A stretch of 64,000 bases of DNA from assembly GCF_000169095.1 (NCBI RefSeq), contig NZ_AAVU01000021.1, positions 44,333 to 108,332 of the forward strand. The letters are read 5' to 3'. Source of the stretch: Lyngbya sp. PCC 8106 (lineage in GTDB: Bacteria > Cyanobacteriota > Cyanobacteriia > Cyanobacteriales > Microcoleaceae). Both the position numbers and the translations under genes were made by a program. The notes under the pieces were generated by a model. The model worked only from the letters and a program-made list of their open reading frames with translations, searched no databases and was not told the DNA's origin. Position 1 is the first letter of the stretch, and every line of letters starts with the position of its first letter. Shown piece after piece: positions 1-9,744 of the stretch.

Positions 1-1026
1 ACCCATTCTCGCCTCAACGAACTGAAGGGTGAACAGGTTGCCTTTGGAAAGGTTTTCAGTGATCATATGTTTGTGGCGTCCTACGAAAATGGCAATTGGC
101 AAGAGGCGAAAATTGTCCCCTATGGACGCATTGAGATGGCACCTTCTTTGTCTGCACTGCACTATGGTCAAGCGGTTTTTGAGGGGATGAAAGCCTATAG
201 AAGTCAGGCGGGAGAACCGTTATTATTTCGACCAGACGCCAATTTTGAACGGATTAATTTATCGGCTCAACGATTATGTATGCCTCCGATTTCAAAAGAG
301 GTTTTTATGTCGGGTTTAACTGAATTAATTCGCCTTGATGCCAATTGGATTCCCTCGGGAGAAGGAAGTTTATATATCCGACCTATTTATTTTGCTGCGG
401 ATGAATTGATTGGGTTAAAGCCATCTGATAGTTACAAATTTTTTATTATTACTTGTCCGGTGGGTGCTTATTATTCTCAACCTGTTAAATTAATCGTCTC
501 AGACAAATATATTCGGGCTTGTGAAGGGGGAACTGGTGCGGCGAAGGTCGCGGGAAATTATGCGGCGAGTTTATTAGCTGATAAAGAAGCGAAAGCTCAA
601 GGTTATGATAATGTGATTTGGTTAGATGCCATTCATCGAAAATATATTGAAGAATGCGGTACGATGAATTTGGCGTTTGTGATTGATAATGTTGTTGTGA
701 CTCCCCAACTCACGGGAACGATTTTAAATGGAATTACTCGTCATAGTGTGTTAACTTTGTTTAGAGATATGGGGGTTGCTGTTGAAGAAAGATTAATTTC
801 TATTGATGAAATTGCTGAGGCTTATGATCGCGGTATTTTGATGGAAGCTTTTGGGATGGGTACGGCCGCAACCATTGCTCCGATTTCAACGATTAATTAT
901 CAAGGACGAGATTTGACTTTCCCGACGGTTGCTGAATTTAAGTATAGTAATGCTGTCGGTCAAAAATTGGAAGACATTAAAACGGCTAAATGTGAAGACC
1001 CTCACGGTTGGGTTGTCCGAGTTTAA
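1..1026 (+). CDS. ilvE: Branched-chain amino acid aminotransferase (5' end cut by window edge)
   Basis: This PLP enzyme performs the last step of valine, leucine and isoleucine synthesis by transferring an amino group from glutamate to the branched 2-oxo acids. The frame is open from base 1, and the residues before the first ATG (base 67) continue the family pattern, including GKVFSDHMFVASYENG, so the true start lies upstream of the window. Visible motifs are LHYGQAVFEGMKAYR, the region GAAKVAGNYAASLLADK that carries the PLP lysine, and EECGTMNLAF. They fit the longer eukaryotic/Bacillus-type BCAT group of about 350 residues. No frame break is seen. The next gene starts about 20 bases downstream on the same strand. 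Confidence 0.93.
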   Translation, partial: THSRLNELKGEQVAFGKVFSDHMFVASYENGNWQEAKIVPYGRIEMAPSLSALHYGQAVFEGMKAYRSQAGEPLLFRPDANFERINLSAQRLCMPPISKEVFMSGLTELIRLDANWIPSGEGSLYIRPIYFAADELIGLKPSDSYKFFIITCPVGAYYSQPVKLIVSDKYIRACEGGTGAAKVAGNYAASLLADKEAKAQGYDNVIWLDAIHRKYIEECGTMNLAFVIDNVVVTPQLTGTILNGITRHSVLTLFRDMGVAVEERLISIDEIAEAYDRGILMEAFGMGTAATIAPISTINYQGRDLTFPTVAEFKYSNAVGQKLEDIKTAKCEDPHGWVVRV

Positions 1027-1045
1027 TTTTAGTTTTTAGTTGAGC

Positions 1046-1933
1046 ATGAACTCGCAAAAATCAAAACAATCACCCTCGCTTATTCATGCCCCTGTAGGAT
1101 TAATTTCTGGCTTCACTTACCCCTTTAGAGCTTTGGGTTTATTTATCCGAACACCTAAACTCTGGGGGTATGTGGTTGTTCCTGTTTTTATTAATATTAT
1201 TGTCGGGATTCTCCTGTATGTAGGGTTACTGTTTCCGGGTTTGAATGGGATTGAGGTTCTTGTTTCTAATTTAGACAATCAGATTGATACTTGGGTGGCG
1301 AATTTACCGACATGGCTGCGGTATTTAGATCTATCTGCCGTGATTTTGGGTTGGTTACTCCGAATTTTTTTAGTGACCAGTTTACTGTTAGTCATTGGGT
1401 TTTTATTACTGCAATTTGGGGGAATTTTAGGTGCGCCTTGGTATGGTCAATTGTCTGAAAAATTGGAAGAATTAAGAACAGGTAAACCCGCAGTTCTTCC
1501 CCCAAATAGTTTAACGAGTATTTTTCAAGATATTGGACGAGCGATTTTGTTTGAAGTTAAAAAGTTAGCTCTGCAATTGGTGTTTGGATTGCCCTTATTA
1601 CTGCTTAATTTTTTACCTGTTTATGGCTCAATTTTATTTACAATTGGAGGAGTTTCACTCGCGACAACGGTGGTTTGTCTGGACTTTTTAGATGCCCCTT
1701 TAGAACGGCGACGGTTAAAGTTTCGAGAAAAGTTGAAAATGATTCGGTTAGCTTTACCTGCGAGTGGGAGTTTTGCTTTGGTTTGCTTTGGGTTAATTAC
1801 TATTCCATTTTTGAATTTACTGGCAATTCCGATTTGTGTTGCTTCGGGAACTTTATTCTTTTGCGATCGCCTTTGGCCTTATTATTTTGCATCCCAAGAA
1901 CAGGTGACTGAAACCGAACTTCCTCCTACTTAA
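1046..1933 (+). CDS. EI24-domain (CysZ-like) integral membrane protein
   Basis: A polytopic membrane protein of about 295 residues. Hydrophobic segments lie near residues 40-65, 95-125, 175-205 and 235-265, and the N-terminal stretch GFTYPFRALGLFIRTPKLWGY is typical of cyanobacterial EI24/CysZ-like proteins. CysZ is a sulfate permease in enterobacteria, but transport in the cyanobacterial homologues is not shown by sequence. I chose the ATG at 1046; a TTG at 1040 is in frame. There is no convincing Shine-Dalgarno. The gene follows ilvE by 19 bases, so co-transcription is plausible. The family assignment is fairly sure and the substrate is unknown. Confidence 0.7.
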   Translation: MNSQKSKQSPSLIHAPVGLISGFTYPFRALGLFIRTPKLWGYVVVPVFINIIVGILLYVGLLFPGLNGIEVLVSNLDNQIDTWVANLPTWLRYLDLSAVILGWLLRIFLVTSLLLVIGFLLLQFGGILGAPWYGQLSEKLEELRTGKPAVLPPNSLTSIFQDIGRAILFEVKKLALQLVFGLPLLLLNFLPVYGSILFTIGGVSLATTVVCLDFLDAPLERRRLKFREKLKMIRLALPASGSFALVCFGLITIPFLNLLAIPICVASGTLFFCDRLWPYYFASQEQVTETELPPT

Positions 1934-2350
1934 ACCGATAATTTTTTAATCAATGAAAACTAAAACTGATTAAGTACGCTCTCTCTCCTGAACAGAGAAG
2001 CGAAAATGTCTAGACAAATATAAGCTGCAACTTTACATAACACCTTGCTTTGTAAAGATGAATAGTCAAGTCAGCCCCAAATTGTAAAGATTTTATCAAA
2101 GTGTGATTGAATGATTGTTTTTCAAGAAGGGTTGTATTATGGTTGGTATTAATACCAAAGTTTTTTTTGAGTGGTTGTCCAGTTAAAAATTGTAAGTTTA
2201 AAAGAGAATTGGGCGTAGGTTAAATCATCTGGATTTAGAATTGAGTCTAAAAGTTTAATTGTCCTGAAAAAGACTAAAAAAGTTTAAAACTAAAAGACTA
2301 ATCTGAGTTAAGTTAACTCCGATATATTGGAGAAGCCAGGAGTAAAAACT
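1934..2350. other. Intergenic region upstream of the polysaccharide cluster
   Basis: About 415 AT-rich bases without a supported gene. The only clear structure is the palindrome with T-run near 2143-2170. The promoter of the cluster must lie here, but I could not pick out unambiguous -35/-10 boxes. Confidence 0.5.
2143..2170 (+). terminator. Palindrome plus T-run, possible terminator
   Basis: A perfect 16-bp palindrome, TTGGTATTAATACCAA (2143-2158), is followed after AG by eight or more T. It can fold as a 6-bp stem with a TTAA loop, which fits a weak rho-independent terminator for the ilvE/EI24 unit. The symmetry could equally be an operator for the glycan cluster that starts at 2351. Confidence 0.4.
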
Positions 2351-3610
2351 GTGAAAATTGCTTTTATTAACCAGCCGTCAACATTAGCAGTTCCCATAAA
2401 AGGCTGTGACTCGCTCGGAATCTGGACTTACCGAGTTGCACTTCGCTTGAGTTCATCTAATGAAGTCATTTTTTATGGGAAGAAACCTCCTAAATTTAAA
2501 AATGATCCCTCAAAAGTGATTTCTTATTCTGAAGAAGGAATTCAGTATCGTGGGATTTCTCCGAGTTCTCTAGATCAATGGTTAAAGCCTTTAAGAGTTC
2601 TTGATCGTTATAGAATTGTTAATCCGAAACGCCCTATTTTTGCCTCTCGACTCTATAATTTAGGACATATTCGGCAAATTGCTCAAGACCTAAAACAACA
2701 AAACTGTAATATTATTCACCTTCACAATTATCCTCAATTTGTTCCGATTGTCAAGCAACTAAACCCCAACTCTAAAATCGTTTTACATATGCACTGTGAA
2801 TGGTTAACTCAGCTTGATCGAGATCAAATTGCACAACGCTTAAGTTCTGCGGATTTAGTCTTAGGTTGTAGTGAATATATTACTCAAAAAATTCGTGATC
2901 GCTTTCCAGAATATGCAAACCGATGTCAAACTGTTTTTAATGGAGTAGATGTTGATATATTCTCTCCTAATCAGCCGAATGAGAGTTCTAATCAATCCCC
3001 AAAACAACTTCTTTATGTCGGTCGAGTGTCTCCCGAAAAAGGAGTTCATGTTCTCATTGAAGCCTTTAATATTGTCGCTCGTCAATATCCAGAATATCAA
3101 CTAAAAATTGTTGGTCCCGAAGCTGTTCCCGGTCAAGAATTATTAGTAGGATTAAGTGATAATCCACAAGTTGCAGAGTTGAAACGGTTTTATAAAGGAA
3201 GTTATTTACAACAACTCAAAAATGCAATTCATACAGCAGTTAAAGATAGAGTAATATTTACAGGAGGCGTTTCGCAGACCATATTACCTCAACTTTATCA
3301 AGAAGCCGATATTTTAATTAATCCCTCCTTGAGTGAAGCATTTGGGATGAGTTTAATTGAAGCGATGGCGACAGAAACACCTGTCATTGGGGCGCGAGTG
3401 GGTGGAATGCAAGATGTAATTTTAAACGGTCAAACGGGTTTATTTTTTGAGTCGAATAACGCTTCCGATCTTGCCAAAGCCATTTTACATTTATTAGACG
3501 ATGAAAACTTGAGAACCTCGATGGGTAAAGCCGGACGTGAGCGCGTAATCGAATACTTTTCTTGGGAGAAAATAGCTCAACAACTTGAGCAACATTATCA
3601 AAAAATATAA
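2351..3610 (+). CDS. Glycosyltransferase family 4 (GT-B fold)
   Basis: A retaining glycosyltransferase of about 419 residues, expected to add a sugar from a nucleotide-sugar donor to a lipid-linked or surface glycan at the inner face of the membrane. The C-terminal half shows the GT4 donor-binding signature: LLYVGRVSPEKGVHVLIEAF, then NPSLSEAFGMSLIEAMA with the E-x7-E pair, then GGMQDVILNGQTGLFF. I chose the GTG at 2351 because AGGAG (2338-2342) sits eight bases before it; a TTG at 2327 would add eight residues. It is the first of five genes in the same direction with short gaps (PIG-L, beta-sandwich protein, FkbM, VanZ). This context points to assembly or modification of an exported polysaccharide. 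Confidence 0.9.
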   Translation: MKIAFINQPSTLAVPIKGCDSLGIWTYRVALRLSSSNEVIFYGKKPPKFKNDPSKVISYSEEGIQYRGISPSSLDQWLKPLRVLDRYRIVNPKRPIFASRLYNLGHIRQIAQDLKQQNCNIIHLHNYPQFVPIVKQLNPNSKIVLHMHCEWLTQLDRDQIAQRLSSADLVLGCSEYITQKIRDRFPEYANRCQTVFNGVDVDIFSPNQPNESSNQSPKQLLYVGRVSPEKGVHVLIEAFNIVARQYPEYQLKIVGPEAVPGQELLVGLSDNPQVAELKRFYKGSYLQQLKNAIHTAVKDRVIFTGGVSQTILPQLYQEADILINPSLSEAFGMSLIEAMATETPVIGARVGGMQDVILNGQTGLFFESNNASDLAKAILHLLDDENLRTSMGKAGRERVIEYFSWEKIAQQLEQHYQKI

Positions 3611-3631
3611 TTAATTTAAAATCAAAAAAAT

Positions 3632-4453
3632 ATGAATCCAGCTCGTCAATTGTATCGCTACTTAGTAACCAATAATCGCCAAGACTATCATCCCCAAAAT
3701 TTTAGAAAATCAGCGATTATCTTTTCTCCCCATCAAGATGATGAAACCCTGGGTTGTGGAGGAACAATTATTCGCAAAAAACAAGCGGGGGCTGATATAA
3801 AAATCGTATTTATGACAGATGGAAGCGGTTCTCATGCTCATCTGATGAATCCCCAAAAATTAAAGACTTTACGCAGGAATGAAGCCCTAGAAGCAGCAGA
3901 AGTTTTAGGATTAGATCGCAGTGATATCTTCTTTTTAGATTTTCAAGACGGAACCCTAAAATTTAATCAACAAAAAGCCCTTCCTAAAGTTCTGGAAATT
4001 TTAACCAATTTTGATCCAGAAGAAGTTTTTATACCCTACTCGAAAGAAGAACCGTCTGATCACTGGGCAACTTATAAAATTGTCCAATCTGCACTCCAAC
4101 AATCTACCTTCAATCTCACTGTTTATGAATATCCAATCTGGTTTTGGCGACAATGGCCTTGGACAAGTTTAGTGGGTCGTCCTCGTGAGATTTTATCTTG
4201 TCTAAAAAATACTTGGAGTTCAGGGTTTGGATATAAATTTTTAACTGATTTAAACTGTTCTGTCTATGTCGCAGATGTGTTAGAACAGAAAAAAATGGCT
4301 CTCGAAGAACATCGTTCTCAAATCCAGCGATTGGTTGATGATTCCAGTTGGATGACTTTAGGTGACTTATCAAAAGGTGAATTTTTAGATTGTTTTTTTC
4401 AAGACTATGAATTTTTTTACCCGTCTAAAATCATCTCTCAAAAATTAAATTAA
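3632..4453 (+). CDS. PIG-L family deacetylase
   Basis: A LmbE/PIG-L-type zinc hydrolase of 273 residues that removes N-acetyl groups from glucosamine-containing glycans or glycosides. The zinc motif is plain in FSPHQDDETLGCGGTI (H, D and D near residues 35-38). Later family positions include FMTDGSGSHAH and the SDHWATYKIV histidine region. It follows the glycosyltransferase by 21 bases and precedes the next gene by 21, so it is probably part of the same operon and acts on the glycan being built. There is no signal peptide, so it should act in the cytoplasm. The exact substrate cannot be read from sequence. Confidence 0.88.
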   Translation: MNPARQLYRYLVTNNRQDYHPQNFRKSAIIFSPHQDDETLGCGGTIIRKKQAGADIKIVFMTDGSGSHAHLMNPQKLKTLRRNEALEAAEVLGLDRSDIFFLDFQDGTLKFNQQKALPKVLEILTNFDPEEVFIPYSKEEPSDHWATYKIVQSALQQSTFNLTVYEYPIWFWRQWPWTSLVGRPREILSCLKNTWSSGFGYKFLTDLNCSVYVADVLEQKKMALEEHRSQIQRLVDDSSWMTLGDLSKGEFLDCFFQDYEFFYPSKIISQKLN

Positions 4454-4474
4454 TCCATTTTGGAGTATAAAAAA

Positions 4475-6589
4475 ATGAGTTCAACAATGAAAAAAGTAGA
4501 CCCATTAATTACCGTTCAAGAGGTAATAACAGACTCCTATTCTGATGAACGTTTGGCCGGTCAAACCATTGGAACTCTCTCTCCGAGTGGGGTTAAGCGT
4601 CAGGGAAGCGATGCAGAAAGCGCGATCACGATTGATAACGAGGCTTTGCGTCTGCCTTTTTTAGTTCAACCCGCCTGGGGACGTCAAGGCATTGCTTACG
4701 GCCCTTACCGTCGCTGTAATGGTTTGACCCTAGCGGTGTTCATGCTGAACGGTCATAACACCTCGCAAACAGGCCATATTCACCAGTCTCTCCTGCGACG
4801 ATCATTGCGTTGGGTCGCCGGGAGTGGTTCACGCGCCCCTATCCAACAGTTGTTGGGTTTGGCGGCCAGTCCCTACAAACAACGAATGTGGCGGCGATGG
4901 CAATATTGGGCCAACAACACGCCTCAACAGTTTCAGCAACCGCGTCTAGATGAAAATTTGGCGGTGGGTTGGTTTTCTAGTGCGGTTCCGACAGATCCGG
5001 TGCGCGAGGGAAATGCCTTTATCGTTCATGCAACTGGCCCTGAAAACGGTGAACTTTGGACTCGTGTGGGTGACAGTCTTCAGTCTGCTTTCAAAGGCTT
5101 GCAAAACCTGCAAGTTTACTATGTGGTTATTTTACGAGAAAAAGGAGCCGCCTACTACGCTGCCTCTGTCCCCAATGCTTTAGGGCTGACGGCTTATCCT
5201 GATTTGCGTCCTTTGGCGATCGATCCCTTTAACACCGATGAAACGGTCTATGCGGCGATCTATCAAAGCGTTTTGGGGCAAATTGGCTTTAGCATTGATA
5301 CCCGAGTTTATGGTACACAAATTGCGGCAATTCCAACCTTTGCAACGTGGTATGGTACTGCTCATGGGGCTGATCGATTAGTGGGTGAAGGTTCACTCAA
5401 TCAGAAGTTCGCAGAAGTTGGCGGCAAATGGCAGGTTTTTCAAGGGGATTTTCAGTTATCTTCTCAAGGTGCGATCGCCATTAAAGCAGAGAGTTTTGCT
5501 GTTTTAAATCCTCGTCAAACCAGTGGACTGATTCACACTTTAATTGCTACTTCGGAAATCATCACACCTGTTGCAATTTTGTGGCGAGTACAAGATCAAG
5601 AAAATCTCTGGGGTTTGTGGCTAAGTGAAACTCAATGTCAACTCCAAATCAAGCAAGAAGGGAGTTGGAATAGTATTGCAGTTAGTAATGCTTTATATTT
5701 GAAACCGAATCAAATTTATTCAGTCCAAATTTTGGATGATGGTAATACTTTTAATCTTTATCTAAATGGTAAGTTGATATTTGATAGTTCCTTTAAAGAC
5801 TCCCGATTTCAAAACGCTACAGGTGTGGGCTTGGGATCAGAAATATCGAATGATCAGCTTTGTTTTAGAGAGTTTGAAGTTCATCCCCGTAGTATTGCGA
5901 TCCCGACAGAAATTGACTTGGGTTCGCCTTGGATGGAGAAGGGAAAAAAGGTGATTGTTTCTGAAAAATTTGAAGGTTTAGCGCAAGAATTAACGACAAA
6001 AAAAACAACAACTGGAAATAAGATTTGGCAAAAAGAATTAGGGAAAGGAGTGATCAAACTTACTGGAAAAGGTCGGGCAAAAGTAGAAGCCAGTTGGCAA
6101 AATCCGAATCCGGGTAGAACCGCTTACACAATTGACTGGGATGATGCGTTGTTTGCAGATATACAGGCGGATATTACTCCCCCAAAATTGTATAAAAATA
6201 AAAAAACTGAAGGGCGAGGCGGATTGATTTTTTGGCAAGATCAAAATAATTATCTGATTGTGGCGAATTGGTTAAGTGCGAGTTATGCCGGATCTTCGAT
6301 TTCGTCGTTTTTCTGTATTAATGGATTTGAGGATGTCTATGATGCAGTTTGGACTAACGTGGGGCGTCGGGTGAATTGGGGTGTAACTCATACATTACGA
6401 GTTGTATTTGATGGGATGAATTACACAGCTTTTATTGATCATGAACCTGTCCTTTATCGGGCTTTAACTGATGTTTATCCGAAGTTAAAACAACCCCTGC
6501 TGATTTGTCGGGTTGGCATTGTGGCAAATTGGGAATGGGGAGGCGATGATATGGGTACAATATTTAATAACTTTGTTGCCAGAGTTTAA
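4475..6589 (+). CDS. Large hypothetical protein with two beta-sandwich (LamG-like) regions
   Basis: I do not recognise a named family for the first half. The protein has about 704 residues. Residues 1-320 are a globular region rich in aromatic and Arg residues, for example QPAWGRQGIAYGPYRRCNG. From about 325 to 480 and again from about 500 to 704 the pattern is that of concanavalin-like beta-sandwich domains, with LWGLWLSETQCQLQIKQ, FNLYLNGKLIF and HTLRVVFDGMNYTAFIDHEP. Such domains bind carbohydrate, which suits the cluster. There is no signal peptide. The ATG at 4475 is chosen because TGGAG lies nine bases upstream; an upstream TTG at 4460 is less likely. GC is higher in the first third (4,600-5,300) than in the rest, which may mark a domain of different origin. 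The gap to the FkbM gene is three bases. Confidence 0.7.
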   Translation: MSSTMKKVDPLITVQEVITDSYSDERLAGQTIGTLSPSGVKRQGSDAESAITIDNEALRLPFLVQPAWGRQGIAYGPYRRCNGLTLAVFMLNGHNTSQTGHIHQSLLRRSLRWVAGSGSRAPIQQLLGLAASPYKQRMWRRWQYWANNTPQQFQQPRLDENLAVGWFSSAVPTDPVREGNAFIVHATGPENGELWTRVGDSLQSAFKGLQNLQVYYVVILREKGAAYYAASVPNALGLTAYPDLRPLAIDPFNTDETVYAAIYQSVLGQIGFSIDTRVYGTQIAAIPTFATWYGTAHGADRLVGEGSLNQKFAEVGGKWQVFQGDFQLSSQGAIAIKAESFAVLNPRQTSGLIHTLIATSEIITPVAILWRVQDQENLWGLWLSETQCQLQIKQEGSWNSIAVSNALYLKPNQIYSVQILDDGNTFNLYLNGKLIFDSSFKDSRFQNATGVGLGSEISNDQLCFREFEVHPRSIAIPTEIDLGSPWMEKGKKVIVSEKFEGLAQELTTKKTTTGNKIWQKELGKGVIKLTGKGRAKVEASWQNPNPGRTAYTIDWDDALFADIQADITPPKLYKNKKTEGRGGLIFWQDQNNYLIVANWLSASYAGSSISSFFCINGFEDVYDAVWTNVGRRVNWGVTHTLRVVFDGMNYTAFIDHEPVLYRALTDVYPKLKQPLLICRVGIVANWEWGGDDMGTIFNNFVARV

Positions 6590-6592
6590 ACT

Positions 6593-7450
6593 ATGAATAC
6601 TGTAAGTTTTCGTCATGTTATCCGTGATGTTTTGGGGTACAGTTTTCGGATTATTCCGACGAATTTGCTACAAAAATGGAGTCAACCTCAGTCATCTCGC
6701 ACACTTCGCCGTTTAGCCCGTTTGGGAATACGAAATCGTGACGTTATAATTGAGCAAGGCGTGGGTGCAGGACTTAGATTTAATTCGGGTACATCAAATC
6801 CTGATTATGCCCTGGGCGTGAATGAATTGTCCGTCCAACAAGCCTTAGTAGACTGTTTAAAACCGGGTGACATTTTCTACGATATTGGCGCTCATGTGGG
6901 CTTTTTTACCGCAATTACAGCACGGCAGGTTGGAAGTCAGGGAAAAGTGTATGCCTTTGAACCCGATCCTCAAAATGCTACCCGCCTACAAGCAAATATG
7001 CAACTGAATCACTTTCAAAATGTAACACTTTTTCAGAAAGCGGTTTCTAATTATGGCGGACAGGGAGAACTTTTACTAGCAGAATATCCAGGGGGTCACA
7101 CGTTAGCAACTGCGGGTACTCCTCCCGATCTTAAGGGTGCAATAACGGTTGAATTAGTTTGTATTGATGATCTCGTTACACAACACATTTTAGAACCGCC
7201 ATCTGTGGTTAAAATTGATGTAGAAGGGGCTGAATTAGAGGTTTTACAGGGAATGGCTGCAACCATTCAACAATATCATCCGATTATTTTGTATGAAGTT
7301 GATGATGCCACTCCCCAAAAATTAGCGGAAAAACGGACTCCAATTCAGAACTTTTTACAAGGTTATGGATATCAGATTCAACCGTTGAAAGATTGCTACG
7401 CGGGCGGAGGATGGCAAGTCGAAAATGCAATTGCTCTGCCCAAAGTATAA
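6593..7450 (+). CDS. FkbM family SAM-dependent methyltransferase
   Basis: A 285-residue class I methyltransferase of the FkbM group, which usually O-methylates sugars in polysaccharides and glycosylated metabolites. SAM-binding motif I is DIFYDIGAHVGFFTAI (about residue 95), followed by the acidic loop VYAFEPDP and the FkbM C-terminal signature VVKIDVEGAELEVLQGM. It starts three bases after the preceding stop, so the two genes are surely co-transcribed. It probably caps or decorates the glycan made by this cluster. Membrane segments and a signal peptide are absent. Confidence 0.9.
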   Translation: MNTVSFRHVIRDVLGYSFRIIPTNLLQKWSQPQSSRTLRRLARLGIRNRDVIIEQGVGAGLRFNSGTSNPDYALGVNELSVQQALVDCLKPGDIFYDIGAHVGFFTAITARQVGSQGKVYAFEPDPQNATRLQANMQLNHFQNVTLFQKAVSNYGGQGELLLAEYPGGHTLATAGTPPDLKGAITVELVCIDDLVTQHILEPPSVVKIDVEGAELEVLQGMAATIQQYHPIILYEVDDATPQKLAEKRTPIQNFLQGYGYQIQPLKDCYAGGGWQVENAIALPKV

Positions 7451-7518
7451 TTTTTTTGTGACTAGATCAAACGAGAAAGTTTTAACGCTAGTCGTCGTTC
7501 ATCACTTCTGAAAAATCA

Positions 7519-9096
7519 ATGAAAAATAACGATTCAGAGAAGAATTTTTTGACTTTACTGAAAACTGTAGCAGGTGCAATTTTTCTGGTGAGTATACTGC
7601 TGATTTTATTCACAACACTTTTACCGTTCAACTTTGTTTTTCCGGATAACCTATCTTTAGATTTTATTATTGATCGCTTTACCAAGCATAGTAGCTGGAC
7701 GGATTTATTTGCAAATCTATTACTCTTTATTCCTTTTGGCTTTAGTTTGGCTGCTTTGATCGATAGAAACGACTTAAATCGCTCTGAGAGTATTGTGATT
7801 ATTTTTCTGTGTAGTCTAATTTTATCATCATCCGTTGAGTTTTCACAAGTTTTTTTACCGTCTCGTGCGCCCACTTCAGTTGATCTTTTTTCTAATAGTA
7901 TCAGTGGTTTTTTAGGAAGTTTAAGTTTTTATGCGATTAGAGATCAGCTTGAAGAAATACCTATCACTTCTCTAGGTTCTCTATATCGTTTCTTTCGACC
8001 ATTGCTTTCTCTCCCGAGTTTAGCATTATTATTAATTGGATATGTGATTACGGTAAGTTGGTTATTATGGAACTTACAAACCGCTACTCAACTGAATAAT
8101 TGGGATGATAGTTTTCCTTTAATTATTGGTGATGAATTCATCAGATATCGCAGTTGGGAAGGTCAAATGACTGGGCTTTGTATTTCCAATCAAGCCGCCT
8201 CACCCGCCCAAATTTCTCAACTTTTTTCAGACAACAATTCCTGTGATGCGATCGCCGACTCGTTAATTACCGATTACGATTTTACCGAATTAAAAAATAG
8301 CTATTCCGATCAAACCGGAAATCTACCCGATTTAAAATGGATAGAAACTCCCTCAAATCAGGTCAATGAGCAAGGTATTTTTCTGGGTGGAAATCACGCT
8401 TTAATCAGCACCGAACCCGTCAAAACGTTAAGCCAAAAAATTCGACAAACCTCTGAATTTACCCTCAATACTCAAATTACAACTTCCAACTCTATCCAAG
8501 ATGGCCCCGCTCGGATTATCACAATTTCTGACGATGTAATTAATCGAAATTTTATGATCGGACAGTCCGGTTCAGAATTACGGGTGCGTTTGCGAAATCC
8601 AATCACTGGACGAAATGGAATGGAACCCGAAGTTCAGATTTTTGATGTATTTTCCAAGCCGAAAACCCATCATATGGTCATCAGCTATACTGGCTCAGAA
8701 TTGCAGATTTATCTAGACAGTATTGAGAACTTGTACACCATCAAATTTACACCAGAAGCCGCTTTATTTTGGACGGTTTTTTCATCATTATCTGAAAAAA
8801 TGCCTCTCAATCCCCAAAATAATAAACTTTATTGGCTGCTTTATCACGGACTCATTTTCATTCCTCTCGGAGTAATTTTAACCTTGATTTCTACAATTTA
8901 TCGAGGTAATTTGTTATTTTATATGCTGTTAACTTTAGGCGGTGTCGTGCTTCCTAGTTTTCTCATCGAAGGTGTGTTAGCCAGCAGTATTAATGGAGTT
9001 TGGAGTTGGGAAAATGTAGCCTTAAATCTAGGGATAACAGTAATAACTTGGCTCGCACTCAAACTATCTTTTTGGTTTAGGTTTCAGTCTCACTAA
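7519..9096 (+). CDS. VanZ-family membrane protein with inserted LamG-like domain
   Basis: A 525-residue membrane protein. Residues 15-140 contain the VanZ pattern: a first hydrophobic segment ending in LPFNF, TDLFANLLLFIPFGFSLA, SVEFSQVFLPSRAPTSVDL and a last segment. VanZ was named from the teicoplanin-resistance accessory protein, but its biochemical role is unsettled. After a helix near 165-185, residues about 190-410 form a soluble beta-rich stretch with QIYLDSIENLYTIKF that looks like a concanavalin-type sandwich, followed by three more helices. The domain order suggests an extracytoplasmic sugar-binding module held in the membrane. It ends the polysaccharide cluster. Its last 20 bases overlap the convergent Uma2 gene. 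Confidence 0.75.
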   Translation: MKNNDSEKNFLTLLKTVAGAIFLVSILLILFTTLLPFNFVFPDNLSLDFIIDRFTKHSSWTDLFANLLLFIPFGFSLAALIDRNDLNRSESIVIIFLCSLILSSSVEFSQVFLPSRAPTSVDLFSNSISGFLGSLSFYAIRDQLEEIPITSLGSLYRFFRPLLSLPSLALLLIGYVITVSWLLWNLQTATQLNNWDDSFPLIIGDEFIRYRSWEGQMTGLCISNQAASPAQISQLFSDNNSCDAIADSLITDYDFTELKNSYSDQTGNLPDLKWIETPSNQVNEQGIFLGGNHALISTEPVKTLSQKIRQTSEFTLNTQITTSNSIQDGPARIITISDDVINRNFMIGQSGSELRVRLRNPITGRNGMEPEVQIFDVFSKPKTHHMVISYTGSELQIYLDSIENLYTIKFTPEAALFWTVFSSLSEKMPLNPQNNKLYWLLYHGLIFIPLGVILTLISTIYRGNLLFYMLLTLGGVVLPSFLIEGVLASSINGVWSWENVALNLGITVITWLALKLSFWFRFQSH

Positions 9097-9709
9097 TTCC
9101 CGACCAAATTTTGTTTAAATCTAAAACAAATCCCGACAATACCGGATCGGCACTAACGGTTGCGGGATTTTCCAAACATTCCATTTCCACTTCGGGACGG
9201 TAAATATAAACCTGCTTTTGAATCGGATCGATTAACCATCCTAATTTTATACCATTTTCGATGTACTCTTCCATCTTTTCTTGTAAGAGTTTTAAACGGT
9301 CAGAAGCCGAACGCAATTCAACCACAAAATCAGGACAAATCGCAGCAAATTTTTGACGTTGTTCTGAAGAAATCCCTTCCCAACGATATTTTTTAATCCA
9401 AGCCGCATCGGGCGATCGCACCGCTCCATTTGGAAGGGTAAAACCGGAACTAGAATCAAAACCGACTCCTGTTCCATCCCGTTCAACCCAAATTCCTAAC
9501 TGTACAATTAAGCTAAAGTTGCGTTCTCCCGTTTCTGAGCCTGTAGGCGACATAATGACTAATTCTCCGCGAGCGGTTCGTTCAATGCGTAACTCTCGAT
9601 TAATTTGACAAAATTCAAAAAATTGTTCATCTGTCATCTCAATTACCGGATGCAATTGTACAACAAGCGGTAAACTTTCGGTGTGATTAAGTTGGGTCGT
9701 ATTCATCAT
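9077..9709 (-). CDS. Uma2 family (DUF820) putative endonuclease
   Basis: A 210-residue member of the Uma2/DUF820 family, with a PD-(D/E)xK nuclease-like fold, that is greatly expanded in cyanobacteria. Family features are MTDEQFFEFCQINRELRIERT, then GELVIMSPTGSETGERN, then SPDAAWIKKYRW and the catalytic-like PDFVVELRSASDRL, where the D...E-x-R/K pattern sits. The cellular role of these proteins is unknown; many are close to mobile elements, but none is adjacent here. The gene is convergent with and slightly overlaps the VanZ gene. Confidence 0.85.
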   Translation of the reverse strand: MMNTTQLNHTESLPLVVQLHPVIEMTDEQFFEFCQINRELRIERTARGELVIMSPTGSETGERNFSLIVQLGIWVERDGTGVGFDSSSGFTLPNGAVRSPDAAWIKKYRWEGISSEQRQKFAAICPDFVVELRSASDRLKLLQEKMEEYIENGIKLGWLIDPIQKQVYIYRPEVEMECLENPATVSADPVLSGFVLDLNKIWSGISETET

Positions 9710-9744
9710 AAATCCTGGGTAATTCTCAAGGGTAAATTGTGAAA

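Noticed and set aside
7488..7874. Reverse-strand frame of 128 codons
   Set aside because: It is antisense to the VanZ coding region, whose motifs are clear.
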